NCBI GenBank assembly: GCA_902791475.1
Contig: CADAWC010000002.1
Span: 1 to 64,000 of the forward strand
DNA from: Fibrobacter succinogenes
GTDB taxonomy: Bacteria > Fibrobacterota > Fibrobacteria > Fibrobacterales > Fibrobacteraceae
DNA length: 64,000 nucleotides
Direction: 5' to 3'
The translations under genes were made by a program, and so were the position numbers. The notes beneath the pieces were generated by a model. That model ran no database searches and was not told where the DNA came from. It saw nothing but the letters and a program-made list of their open reading frames with translations. Below, in pieces: positions 18,420 through 26,938 of the stretch (position 1 is the first letter of the stretch; each line of letters begins with the position of its first letter).

Positions 18420-20723
18420 TTACAGCCCCAATCTGCGTCCTTGATGGTCATCTTTGTTGGCGATTTCTTCAAGCATGTTCTGCATAATCAGTTCTCGCGT
18501 GCGCAAGTCAGCGGGAACGTAGACAAGTTTACGGCGAACATTCTGAAAATCGCTAATGGACACATTATCGCAAGCAAGAACTTCTCTTGGGCATTTATCC
18601 CCAAAAAACGATGTCCATGTTTTCGAAACCTGCTTAGAGTCCATATAGTCAAACGCCAGCTTCAGCTGAAAACGCCGACGGATTGCCCAATCCAAAACGT
18701 TCTCGTAATTCGTGGCTGCAATAAGCATTCCGTTGAACGAATCCATTTGGCATATAAACTCATTTACCAAAGTCACTTCCCAGTGATTTTTTGCATTGCC
18801 TCGATTTTCAAAGAAACTATCAGCCTCGTCAATGAAAAGAATAGCATCACTCTGTTCAGCTTCTCTGAACATTTCACGAATGTTGCGTTCCGTATCGCCC
18901 ACAATTCCACCAAGAATATCACTTGCACGTTTCACAAGCAAATCACGACCAAGAACATCTTGAGCAATATGCTTTGCATAAGCCGACTTCCCTGTTCCCG
19001 GAGGACCGTACAAAAAGATGTTCAAGTTTTCTCTGCGTCCATTCAATTTTGAAGCACGCCATTGCGCATCGAAATTTTTGAGCATCGGAACGACATAGTC
19101 AATATTCTTTACATCCCCGCTAGAAATGCGGACACATTCCATATTATACTCGTTTCCTTTAGCCTCTTGCGAACCCATCGATATGCCCAAAAGTTTGGCA
19201 TGAGACGTCGCAATTTCACGAACCACATTCAACGGGGAAAAATCCACCGCCTGCATCCGCTGTGCCTGACGAACCGCCAAAGTAATGCTCCCCGCCATTA
19301 CAGGAATTTCCTTGGCAATATTCTCTATTTCGTCGTTGCACAAAATCGATTCCGCCTGTTGCGCTTTAAGAACAGACTGCCAAATCGCAACACGTTCCTT
19401 ATTACTGAACGTGAAAAATTCCAGCGAATAGTCAAACCGACGACGAGTACTATTTTCAATACACGCAATATTATTCGTAATCCAAATAACAGGTGTTTTC
19501 AGATTTTCAAAAATGATATTCAGCAAACCTTTCTCCGCCTGATTCAAAACCAAATCAGCCTCATCCATCAGGATTACGCCACCACTCCGTTCACATTCCC
19601 AATCAGCAAGCAACATAGAACGCAAACGAGTCTGCAAAAGGGATTCCTTATCCATAGATTCATCGCCCATGCCCACAGCAAGCAAAGGGACATTCAACTC
19701 CTGAGCAAGCGCTTTCGCAAGTTCCGTTTTTCCCGTTCCTTCACGACCATAAAAAAGGATATTGAGTGGCGAGCCCTTCTGATGAGTTTTCAGCATCTGC
19801 AAAACAAAGGACGCCTGCGGATTCGTCTTGGAAATTTGCGCATAATCGACACAAGGCTTTGGAGCGGTTTTCAAATCCATAATCCTCGACATATCCGAAA
19901 AACCGGACAGAAAATCGCTCACCTCGCTCGCCAAATACAGTTCACGCCGCTTGATTTTCAAATCTGCATTTCGATTCGTCTCCTCCATACGCACCAGCTG
20001 AAACTTGATAAGTGCGCTCTCCTTTGAACAGAGCTCATGCAACGTTTCCGGCTCCAATCCCGCAATCAAAGAAATTCGCCTAAACGATCCCCGTTCGGAC
20101 GGATCAAAGTAATCGAACATCTTTGAAATCTTTTCAACCTTAAAAAACATATTATGATGATCGCGAAGCCACAAGTACAGCACAAGATCCAAGGCTTCAT
20201 CCGAAAGATGGAAAAGACGTTTCAATTCAAAAGCCCTCTGCATCGACACATCACTTTCATCGCATCCGCCAGCAAGCCAGTTCACGGAACACTCTTGAAT
20301 TGACCGAGAAAGCAACAGGCGTGTATAAACATCACCATCGCCCCAATGAGCAACAAAGCTCAGGAAATGCTTAGCAAAAATGATTCTTCGGCTTTTATGG
20401 AATTCTTCAAGAAGATCCTTCGCCTTGTACCACTTATTCTCAATCTCCGTCGTAATTCCAGTAGGAAGTTCAATGCATTCACGGGATTCATACACTCTAT
20501 CCAAAAAAGTCGCAACGCATTCATCCGTCATATACTTGTCGCAAAAGACTCGACAATCCCCATCTGGATAATACCGCATAAAGCGGCTCCAAAATTCCAT
20601 GATTTTCAAGTCCATAAAAGTCGGCTGACCGCTCAAAGACTTTTCAGAGACACCCTCTTTACCAAGCATTTCGCGCTTATTTTTAAAGTAATTTTCGATT
20701 GTATTTTCGTAATGTAACTGCAT
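18420..20723 (-). CDS. AAA+ ATPase with two tandem AAA modules
   Basis: A 767-residue protein. The N-terminal 300 residues are helical and unrecognised. Module 1: Walker A YGREGTGKTELAK (about 322), Walker B VILMDEADL (about 384), then VIWITNN (sensor 1). Module 2: Walker A YGPPGTGKSAYAKH (about 571), Walker B ILFIDEADSFF (about 631), then MLIAATN and an Arg pair AIRRRF. Both modules look intact, so it is likely an active double-ring or paired remodelling ATPase, broadly like CDC48/FtsH-type AAA proteins; substrate unknown. The ATG at 20723 is chosen because GAGG lies 9 nt upstream; the longer reading from 20768 lacks a site. A terminator follows. It neighbours other accessory genes. Confidence 0.85.
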   Translation of the reverse strand: MQLHYENTIENYFKNKREMLGKEGVSEKSLSGQPTFMDLKIMEFWSRFMRYYPDGDCRVFCDKYMTDECVATFLDRVYESRECIELPTGITTEIENKWYKAKDLLEEFHKSRRIIFAKHFLSFVAHWGDGDVYTRLLLSRSIQECSVNWLAGGCDESDVSMQRAFELKRLFHLSDEALDLVLYLWLRDHHNMFFKVEKISKMFDYFDPSERGSFRRISLIAGLEPETLHELCSKESALIKFQLVRMEETNRNADLKIKRRELYLASEVSDFLSGFSDMSRIMDLKTAPKPCVDYAQISKTNPQASFVLQMLKTHQKGSPLNILFYGREGTGKTELAKALAQELNVPLLAVGMGDESMDKESLLQTRLRSMLLADWECERSGGVILMDEADLVLNQAEKGLLNIIFENLKTPVIWITNNIACIENSTRRRFDYSLEFFTFSNKERVAIWQSVLKAQQAESILCNDEIENIAKEIPVMAGSITLAVRQAQRMQAVDFSPLNVVREIATSHAKLLGISMGSQEAKGNEYNMECVRISSGDVKNIDYVVPMLKNFDAQWRASKLNGRRENLNIFLYGPPGTGKSAYAKHIAQDVLGRDLLVKRASDILGGIVGDTERNIREMFREAEQSDAILFIDEADSFFENRGNAKNHWEVTLVNEFICQMDSFNGMLIAATNYENVLDWAIRRRFQLKLAFDYMDSKQVSKTWTSFFGDKCPREVLACDNVSISDFQNVRRKLVYVPADLRTRELIMQNMLEEIANKDDHQGRRLGL

Positions 20724-20814
20724 GGTTTTAACCTCAATTTTGCACCATGCAATATAAAAGAAACGCACGACAATTAATGTCGTGCGCAGGGGGAAGAATT
20801 ATTTAATAAGTTCG

Positions 20815-21900
20815 CTATATCAAGCTATTCCGATAATCGTTCATCGCATGCAATATTCTCAAAATAGCCGATACAAAATCTTCATCACAAGCATTTGAAT
20901 CAAATGAACATAATTCAAAAACACCATCTTCATTCAAACAACGATTCTGATCAAATGCATCAAAAAAAGGATGACTAACTATTTTTTTCGTTTCTTCAAC
21001 CGATTCTCGTCTTGTTGAAAGCGTCACACTCATCTTTCCTAATTCATCCATAGTTGCAAGCATAACCATTGCATTTGGTACATTCGTATTTAAATCCAAT
21101 TTAAACCCTATAGATCGTTCACTATACCATTTAGGAACAGATTTTAAACTTCCCAACTGTTGTTTCACATTTCCAAAAAGTTTTTCTATTTTTGCATAAA
21201 ATGGATGATGAGTAGCATATTTCTCTGAAATATTCCCTTTTTTCACAAAATCATTCCATTTTTCAATATATGTCCGCCATATATTACGAGAAGGATGATT
21301 AATAGGGAAAAATACTACATCAGGATATAAAGAGTTTTTATTAGCAGGAAGCCATTTTTTATCTAAATTCCCTTTACCCCATATAATAACAATATCTGGC
21401 GTTAACTTTTCCATCACTTTTTCAAAAGCTACCCTAGATATGTCAATATAGTTATCATAATCAGCATTAAGCCATTCATGACTTCCTGGACGGGACGCAA
21501 CTGGTTTTTGAAAAAAATTAAAAAATGCTAAATTTTCCCATACATAGTCAGAGCACCACTTTCCTGAATGCGCAAGCATTTTAGCAGTATTTCGAAAACC
21601 TTTAAGAAAAGAATTCCTTGGCAATTTCATCAATTTGGGAAAATCTGCAAATGAACTAAAACTTTGAGTGTAATTTTGATCCAAATAATCACCAACAAGA
21701 ACATCATTGGTCAAAAAATGATCGTTCTCTTTTTCCTCCCTCAGCTTTGGATCCGTAAGATAATGTGATTCGCCTAAAACAAGAATTTTTTCTGGGCATT
21801 TAAAATAACCTTTTCCAATATAAGGCCAATAAGTAACATCGTTAAGGCCTTCAAAAATATTTTTGGTTTCACGCATCATTTCAGCATAAACGACACCCAT
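20815..21900 (-). CDS. uracil-DNA-glycosylase-superfamily-like protein
   Basis: A 361-residue protein of AT-rich composition. ILVLGESHYLTDP (about 40-52) and PDIVIIWGKGNLDK followed by FFPINHPSRN resemble motif 1 and the HPS motif of the UDG superfamily, as seen in distant 'GESHY' proteins. A second, C-terminal part (about 260-361) is unrecognised. Start at 21900 is set by AAGGAGTG 4 nt before the ATG. Activity on uracil in DNA is not established; this could be another hydrolase on the same fold. The low GC content compared with core genes suggests transfer. The small gene at 21919-22155 lies 18 nt upstream, so they form an operon. Confidence 0.6.
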   Translation of the reverse strand: MGVVYAEMMRETKNIFEGLNDVTYWPYIGKGYFKCPEKILVLGESHYLTDPKLREEKENDHFLTNDVLVGDYLDQNYTQSFSSFADFPKLMKLPRNSFLKGFRNTAKMLAHSGKWCSDYVWENLAFFNFFQKPVASRPGSHEWLNADYDNYIDISRVAFEKVMEKLTPDIVIIWGKGNLDKKWLPANKNSLYPDVVFFPINHPSRNIWRTYIEKWNDFVKKGNISEKYATHHPFYAKIEKLFGNVKQQLGSLKSVPKWYSERSIGFKLDLNTNVPNAMVMLATMDELGKMSVTLSTRRESVEETKKIVSHPFFDAFDQNRCLNEDGVFELCSFDSNACDEDFVSAILRILHAMNDYRNSLI

Positions 21901-21918
21901 AAGCACTCCTTAAAAAGG

Positions 21919-22155
21919 TCATTCATTCAGTTTTTTTACAAAATCCGACATCGAAAGTAAATTCAGTCTTTCATTATTTGAAAATGTCGAAAAATTTATT
22001 AGTTGCTTGTCGTCCCCACAATCATATAGTACAACTTCTTTTTTCTCTTTACGACAAGTCCAAGATTCAACAAAACCAAATCCTGTATCTATCATACATG
22101 TTGTAACTTCATATTTTTCATTAACAAGATAATCTAAGGCTTCATGTATAGTCAT
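21919..22155 (-). CDS. small hypothetical protein
   Basis: A 78-residue protein, start MTIHEALDYLVNEKYE, with several aromatic residues (GFGFVESWTC) and no signal or membrane segment. It is upstream of the UDG-like gene by 18 nt and in the same AT-rich context, so a linked role is likely (partner or regulator), but nothing in the sequence shows it. AAGG lies about 11 nt before the ATG, a weak site. Confidence 0.55.
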   Translation of the reverse strand: MTIHEALDYLVNEKYEVTTCMIDTGFGFVESWTCRKEKKEVVLYDCGDDKQLINFSTFSNNERLNLLSMSDFVKKLNE

Positions 22156-22232
22156 ATTATAGAACCTTTTAAAAATTCATGATATAAAAATAAATACGGA
22201 ACCAAGAACATGCAATAATTATTAATTAAAAG

Positions 22233-22580
22233 CTAAAATTTCGCAATTTTTTCAATTCGCTCTTCTACATAAAGACCTTTTTGGACAGCGACACACATCA
22301 ATGCTCCATAAATTTCCCAAAATTGCGGTCCATGGGGGCGCTCTCCATGAGCCTTCGAACCGTATTCAGTATAATGAATATGATGGGCATATTCATGTAT
22401 AGCCGTTTCTTTTAAATGTCCCCAAGGAGCATATATACGAATTCTATGCGTATCAAAGATATAAACGCCAGCCCTTGTTTTCGGTTTCTTTTCAATAACA
22501 AATAATTCAAACGGTTCCTTGCAAGGATAAATTTTATGCAAGAATTCCTTGAAATAATCTGCACTAGGGTAATTCGCCAT
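22233..22580 (-). CDS. SprT-like / zinc metallopeptidase-like protein
   Basis: A 115-residue protein with a zinc-metallopeptidase core: TAIHEYAHHIHY (HExxHH, about 56-66) and downstream HGPQFWEIYGALM, matching the HExxH...H(G)xxFW arrangement of SprT/WSS1-like proteins. It is short, so it is essentially only the catalytic domain. The ATG at 22580 (MANYPSADYF) is chosen because the frame upstream of it belongs to the preceding, broken gene, whose stop lies within 2 nt (TAATATGG). Role unknown; SprT relatives act in DNA-protein crosslink repair or as toxins. Confidence 0.7.
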   Translation of the reverse strand: MANYPSADYFKEFLHKIYPCKEPFELFVIEKKPKTRAGVYIFDTHRIRIYAPWGHLKETAIHEYAHHIHYTEYGSKAHGERPHGPQFWEIYGALMCVAVQKGLYVEERIEKIAKF

Positions 22581-22858
22581 ATTACATTCCCAGTTCTTTA
22601 AGTTCATCTTCGGTAAGCTTTCTTTGTCCGACAATATCGCCCTTTTCATTGTACGCAAAGAGCTTTTTTTCTTTAGCAACGCAAAAATAAGTCTTGTTCA
22701 CAGAAACAAGCTGCCCCAATTCAACATTCAATGTGGTTAGAAGCACCCCTGGATTCTGAATAAACCAAATAATCGTTGCCTGCCCAAACCACAACAAAAT
22801 TTTCCGCAGTAGCAATTCCCTTATAATTTTTCTTCGTGACCTTACTTTCGTCAAGCAT

Positions 22859-23977
22859 CACTGCTGTCCACTAAAAAATAAGGCCATCCGTCCAGAATCC
22901 GCATAAATAAAGGGTTGCAGACGATTTGATTAGCCAACGGATTTGAATTCGTGCAGGACAAAAAAGCGTATTTTTAGGCTATATGCACGAAAATCCGTAT
23001 ATTTTTGCTCAACTGGTTTCTTTCCTAGACCGAAATCACTTCAACTATCTCGTCAGAAAGTACAGCGGAGACCGCTACGTCAAGCATTTTACCTGCTGGA
23101 ACCAGCGGCTGGTGCAGATGTTCGGGCAACTTTCCAACCATGAGGGGTTACGAGCCCTGATTGTCACATTCGATGCGCACCGCTCCAAATGTTACCATCT
23201 CGGTGTCGGTCGACATGTAACCAGAAGCAACCTTGCTAAGGCTAACGAAAACAGGGATTTTCGCATCTTCAAAGATTTCGCTTATCACATGATCGAACTC
23301 GCCCGAAAAAAAACGGGAAAAGAAAATTTTCGGGTTCAAGGGGCACGTCTATGCATTTGACTCGACGACGATTAATCTCTGTTTGGAGCTTTTCGAATGG
23401 GCGATGTTTCGCTCGACAAAAAGTGGCGTCAAGATTCATACGCTTCTCGATGTCGAGACTCAAGTTCCCTCGTTCCTGTTGATTACGGAGGCCAAGGTGA
23501 ACGACGTGAATGCCATGGATTCCATTCCTTACGAAGCTCGTTCCTATTATGTATTTGACAGGGCCTACAATGATTTCGAACGTCTTGCATGGATTGATTC
23601 CATAGGCAGTTTCTTTGTCGTCAGGGCCAAGACAAATATGCTGTACGAAATTATCGAAACGAAGGAAAAACTTGCAGACAACATCCTGAAAGACTGTAGG
23701 ATAACCCTGACAGGACTCAAGACGAAAAAACTTTACAGTAAGCCAATCCGTATGGTGGAATACTACGATACGAAAGACAAACGAACATTCACCTATCTGA
23801 CAAATTCGAACAAGATTTCTGCAAGCCGGGTAGCCGAACTCTACAAGAACCGTTGGCTAGTGGAGCTGTTTTTTAAATGGCTGAAACAGCACCTGAAAAT
23901 CAAGAAAAAGTTGAGAATGAGTCCCTCGACCTTTTTGACAATCTCTTTTTATGTTAAATTTTTAGTGGACACTAGTG
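22859..23977 (+). mobile_element. IS4-family-like insertion sequence, defective, with 9-bp target duplication
   Basis: A 1,119-bp element. Ends are imperfect inverted repeats: left CACTGCTGTCCACTAAAAA, right (reversed) CACTAGTGTCCACTAAAAA. The 9-bp GTCAAGCAT stands immediately outside both ends (22850-22858 and 23978-23986), so insertion was by normal transposition. The transposase matches IS4-type DDE enzymes but is frameshifted and truncated (see next entry). It inserted in the 5' region of the hypothetical gene. Confidence 0.88.
22983..23957 (+). pseudogene. IS4-type DDE transposase, frameshifted and internally deleted
   Basis: First part (22983-23360) carries FAQLVSFLDRNHFNYLVRKY, HFTCWNQRLVQMFGQLSNHEGL, YHLGVGRHVTRSNLAKANENRDFRIFKDFA. 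It ends early because one base is gained near 23330; the +1 frame continues with GHVYAFDSTTINLCLELFEW (first catalytic Asp), then VKIHTLLDVETQVPSF, YYVFDRAYNDFERL (second Asp) and LYKNRWLVELFFKWLKQHLKIK (the YREK-like Glu). After that the usual C-terminal 50-60 residues are missing and another frame gives a short ESLDLFDNLFLC ending. Two lesions make the protein non-functional unless frameshifting is used for the first. Confidence 0.85.
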
Positions 23978-24439
23978 GTCAAGCATAAAGGAACCCTTTT
24001 TTCCGCCCCTTTTCCATATAGGATATTTCAAGGCTTGGAAAATAAATCGCCTTTGGTAACGATAGGGAACAACCCAAAGCATGCATACCTAACCGCATGA
24101 ATCTTACTTTTACATCTTTGATAGCCATAATTAACTCCTCTATGTTTTTTGACTATCAAGAATGTAAATCTCTTGCACGACAATTACCGTCGCCATCTTA
24201 TGTGTTTTTAGCTACTCCAAGTTATAATGCTACCGAAACGCTCCCCAGAAGCACTATTTTTGAACATTCCCAAAACTACATAACCTTTTTCGTATTTAAA
24301 AACGGAAAATTTCTTTAAATGCGACATCCGTTTTGCTTTATTTTCCCCCAATGCTAGAGCCCTTGCGACCACAAACTGAATAAGGTAGATTAATAAAAAA
24401 AACGCCTTACAGGAACACAAATAAGTCAAGGAGAAAAAC

Positions 24440-24988
24440 ATGTCTTGGAATATATCTGTATTTGCAGAAAAGTATGTAGATGGTTCATGGCATTATGTCA
24501 TGTCTTTACACGACAATTTTAAATGGCTGATTAGCGACGAATATTTTGATAATCTTCGCAATCTATCTGCCGATGATTGTAAAAATGTATCTAGCGAACT
24601 GAAATCTCAATATAAGGATCCTAATACTGATGGTTTATTTAGATTCTATACAGTCAAAGTAACAACACCGACAGAAATGCAGACCTACGCGCGTACACTT
24701 ATAGATAAGTGTACAGCCATCAAGAAGACAATTTGGGCAGCACTCGGTCTTCCTGAATACACTGATGACGAATATGATGATATCAATGATGACAAGTATG
24801 ATGCTGACGGCAATATTGACCCTAATTGGAACCCGTTGACTCATCCAGTCGATAAAAGACTTTTCTCCAAACGGCAAGACGCTGACTTTGGCATGGCAAA
24901 GGGATACAGGATCCTAGGAATGCTAGATGTATTGGACACTAGAAGTGATTTTTCCGACAACATTCGCCTCATCTTAATAAAGTGCTAA
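24440..24988 (+). CDS. hypothetical protein
   Basis: A 182-residue acidic protein (MSWNISVFAEKYVDGSWHYV) with an Asp-rich stretch (YTDDEYDDINDDKYDADG, about 111-128) that looks like a metal-binding or spacer loop. No signal, membrane segment or known motif. AAGGAG 6 nt before the ATG gives a firm start. AT-rich, on the right side of the insertion sequence, in its own orientation; no operon partner. Between 24130 and 24430 I see no other convincing gene. Confidence 0.6.
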   Translation: MSWNISVFAEKYVDGSWHYVMSLHDNFKWLISDEYFDNLRNLSADDCKNVSSELKSQYKDPNTDGLFRFYTVKVTTPTEMQTYARTLIDKCTAIKKTIWAALGLPEYTDDEYDDINDDKYDADGNIDPNWNPLTHPVDKRLFSKRQDADFGMAKGYRILGMLDVLDTRSDFSDNIRLILIKC

Positions 24989-25023
24989 AAAGATGTAGCA
25001 AATTACGACTATAACAGGATTTT

Positions 25024-25545
25024 CTACTTTATCCTATCTCCGCAGAATTCCTGGCGGCCGCATTTTTCGCAGTGGGCGCCCATCCAAAGCGTGTCAAATT
25101 GTTCTATAGCGGGTTCGACGATTTGCGGGTCGTTCGTGAGGATTCCCGCTTCGAAGTTGCGACGGAGCGAGCTTTTCATGCCGATGCCGGCTCCAGTCAC
25201 GTTTGCAGAGCCGATGTAAGCGGTTTCAAGGTCGAATATCATCATCTTGAAATGCACTCGCGGACACATGACGCGTTCGAGGTCGGTCGCGAGAATCTTA
25301 TAGCGGTCGAAATCTTCGCGGAAGTTCGGGCCGGGTTCTTTTGCGTGAATGAGCCGCACGCCCACGCCGCGCTTGAGGAGTCCTGCGAGTTGTCCAAGCA
25401 ACGGTATTGATTCACCGTTCTGCTTCACGTAAACGTCCTTGATGTCGGCGGTGCCGATCCAGAGCGTTTCGCGGACTGTCGCGATACGGGAAATCACTTC
25501 GGAATAGTGTTCTTCGTTTTGGATGTACTTGGTGAAGGTCGGCAT
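25024..25545 (-). CDS. phospholipase D-fold (HKD) protein
   Basis: A 173-residue protein with one HKD motif, HFKMMIFDLETAYIGSANVTGAG (about 104-126), as in PLD-superfamily nucleases and phosphatidyl transferases. A single motif implies it works as a dimer, as bacterial Nuc-type endonucleases do. A Cys pair plus another (CEKCGRQEFCG) near the C terminus may bind zinc. Start at 25545 (MPTFTKYIQ) is preferred, since TATATTTC ends 5 nt upstream as a -7 box; the longer reading from 25575 has no support. Substrate unknown; DNA or phospholipid are both possible. Confidence 0.75.
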   Translation of the reverse strand: MPTFTKYIQNEEHYSEVISRIATVRETLWIGTADIKDVYVKQNGESIPLLGQLAGLLKRGVGVRLIHAKEPGPNFREDFDRYKILATDLERVMCPRVHFKMMIFDLETAYIGSANVTGAGIGMKSSLRRNFEAGILTNDPQIVEPAIEQFDTLWMGAHCEKCGRQEFCGDRIK

Positions 25546-25608
25546 AGAAAGAAATATAGTATTGTAGCACGACAATAAATGTCGTCGGATTTATATATAT
25601 TAGAAAAA

Positions 25609-25722
25609 GGAGATTCCCGCTCGGAGGCGGGAATGACAAAGGAGCCGAGTGACGCAGAAACATGCTTGCATGTTTCTATATCCGAGGCGAACTAGTCAGG
25701 CCCCGTTAGGGGAATGACATGT
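25609..25722. repeat. REP-like palindromes
   Basis: GGAGATTCCCGCTCGGAGGCGGGAATGACA (split as arms GATTCCCGC / GGCGGGAATGACA) at 25611-25636 and a second CCCCGTTAGGGG-ATGACAT copy at 25698-25719. The first is nearly identical to one at 26757-26782 on the other side of the WYL gene. Confidence 0.6.
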
Positions 25723-25736
25723 TTTAGCGAGGTCTT

Positions 25737-26750
25737 ATGGAAAATCTTGGGCGCGGTGAACGCATGGTGCGAATTTTTGTGTACCTGATGGCACACTATA
25801 ACAATCGTTATAGCGTTACGGATATCATGCAGCATTTGGATATTCCCGCAAGTGAATTGCGAAGCGTGCAGCGCGATATGCAGGCATTGACAAATCTCGA
25901 AAGCCATTACATCCAACGCATTACCGACAGCGGTAAGACTTATTACCAGGCGGCGCTCGAACGTGCGAGCAAGCTCGTATTCCCTGAGTTTGGTGACATG
26001 GTTTTGCATTTCGTCTTTTTACAGCGCATCGCGAACTTGTACCCGGCAACAGCTAGCCTTCTCGATGACCTTACCAGAAGAATTACGCAGGATTTGCCCG
26101 CGAAGCAGCAAGACATTCTGAAGAGCTATTCAAAAGAATTGAGCGGGCGCATTCTCTTCATGGGGACTCCGCCCAATTACGACGAAGACGTGAGCAAGCA
26201 CCTGCCGACTATTCTGAACGCGATTCGTCAAAAGCGGAAAGTACAGATAAAATATATAGACAACTGGGGAACGCCATCGGATAAGCCACGCGTTCCGCTG
26301 ATGGTTGCCATAAGTCATGGAGACATTTATATCGGTTGCGTTTCGCAGCACCACCCCGACAAAACTTACGCGTTAAAATTGCAGCGCATCGAGTCGGTAA
26401 AATTGCTGAAGGAAACCTTTGAAGAAGACTCGAAGGTGGTCGAATCGTTGCGCAAGCGCATCCGCATGGGCTCATTGCTTTTGGGCGACCAGAATCCGCA
26501 AGAAGAAAAGGTCGTCATTTACTTTCCGAAATACGCCAAGAATTTTTTGAAGGAACGTCCGTACCACCGCTCCATGAAAATGGAAGACGCGCCAGGCGGC
26601 GAAATCCGCGTGACGATGAAAGTCGAGGTGAACGAATTACTCAAGCAGTGGATTATGTATTACGGGAACATCGCGACGGTCCAACAGCCGAAAAAACTGA
26701 GGCAGATGATACTGGAAACGGCTAAAAAGCTGGTGGAAAAGTACGAATGA
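25737..26750 (+). CDS. WYL-domain transcriptional regulator
   Basis: A 337-residue regulator. N-terminal helix-turn-helix (RMVRIFVYLMAHYNNRYSVTDIMQHL, then SELRSVQRDMQAL, about 8-55), middle WYL domain (about 165-245; RKVQIKYIDNWG and PLMVAISHGDIYIGC, ALKLQRIESVKLL), and C-terminal WCX domain (about 255-337). Members bind nucleic acid ligands through WYL and often control DNA repair or defence genes. The start is supported by GCGAGG 4-6 nt upstream. REP-like repeats flank it on both sides, so it is its own unit. Target unknown; being beside an accessory stretch is suggestive only. Confidence 0.9.
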   Translation: MENLGRGERMVRIFVYLMAHYNNRYSVTDIMQHLDIPASELRSVQRDMQALTNLESHYIQRITDSGKTYYQAALERASKLVFPEFGDMVLHFVFLQRIANLYPATASLLDDLTRRITQDLPAKQQDILKSYSKELSGRILFMGTPPNYDEDVSKHLPTILNAIRQKRKVQIKYIDNWGTPSDKPRVPLMVAISHGDIYIGCVSQHHPDKTYALKLQRIESVKLLKETFEEDSKVVESLRKRIRMGSLLLGDQNPQEEKVVIYFPKYAKNFLKERPYHRSMKMEDAPGGEIRVTMKVEVNELLKQWIMYYGNIATVQQPKKLRQMILETAKKLVEKYE

Positions 26751-26756
26751 TAAGGG

Positions 26757-26910
26757 AGATTCCCGCTCGGAGGCGGGAATGACAAAGCTCCCAAAATAGG
26801 TGACCCCGGAACTAGTCCGGGGTAACAGTGTAAAAAAAATGGCGGCCCGAGGGTCGCCATTTTTAGATCCTTCGACTTCGAGGCTACGCCTCTTCGCTCA
26901 GGATGACACT
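26757..26910. repeat. cluster of REP-like palindromes
   Basis: Three different palindromes in a row: GATTCCCGC / GGCGGGAATGACA (26761-26782), CCCCGGA / TCCGGGG-TAACA (26804-26827), and a TCCTTCGA...GAGGC/GCCTC...CGCTCAGGATGACA unit (26869-26908). They fill the gap between the convergent WYL and GH43 genes. The middle one can also act as a hairpin terminator. Confidence 0.6.
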
Positions 26911-26938
26911 GCACAGCACTTCGGCTGTCTCAGCGTCT

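Larger units (their letters stand above)
22582..24128 (-). pseudogene. hypothetical gene split by the IS element and frameshifted
   Basis: The 5' part (24128-23978) and 3' part (22858-22582) join across the insertion. Taking out the element and one copy of the 9-bp duplication gives a continuous frame from 24082: MLWVVPYRYQRRFIFQALKY... then ...KGSFMLDESKVTKKNYKGIAT, then VVVWAGNDYLVYSESRG. This frame breaks at a CCCC run (22746-22749), and the next frame carries LNVELGQLVSV, KLFAYNEKGDIVGQ and RKLTEDELKELGM. A start with Shine-Dalgarno GGAG (MAIKDVKVRFMR, 24128) is one frame off, so a second indel may lie near 24085. About 130 residues; family not recognised. It lies upstream of the SprT-like gene and would have been in its operon. 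Confidence 0.7.

Noticed and set aside
24208..24441. Minus-strand ORF of 77 codons with a hydrophobic start
   Set aside because: Overlaps the Shine-Dalgarno of the 24440 gene in reverse and has no site of its own. The last 39 codons (KKFSVFKYEKGYVVLGMFK) could be a gene remnant, but nothing supports it.
17348..25545. Known defence systems (BREX, CBASS, Thoeris, restriction-modification)
   Set aside because: No methylase, PglZ, cyclase, TIR or helicase signature seen among these genes.
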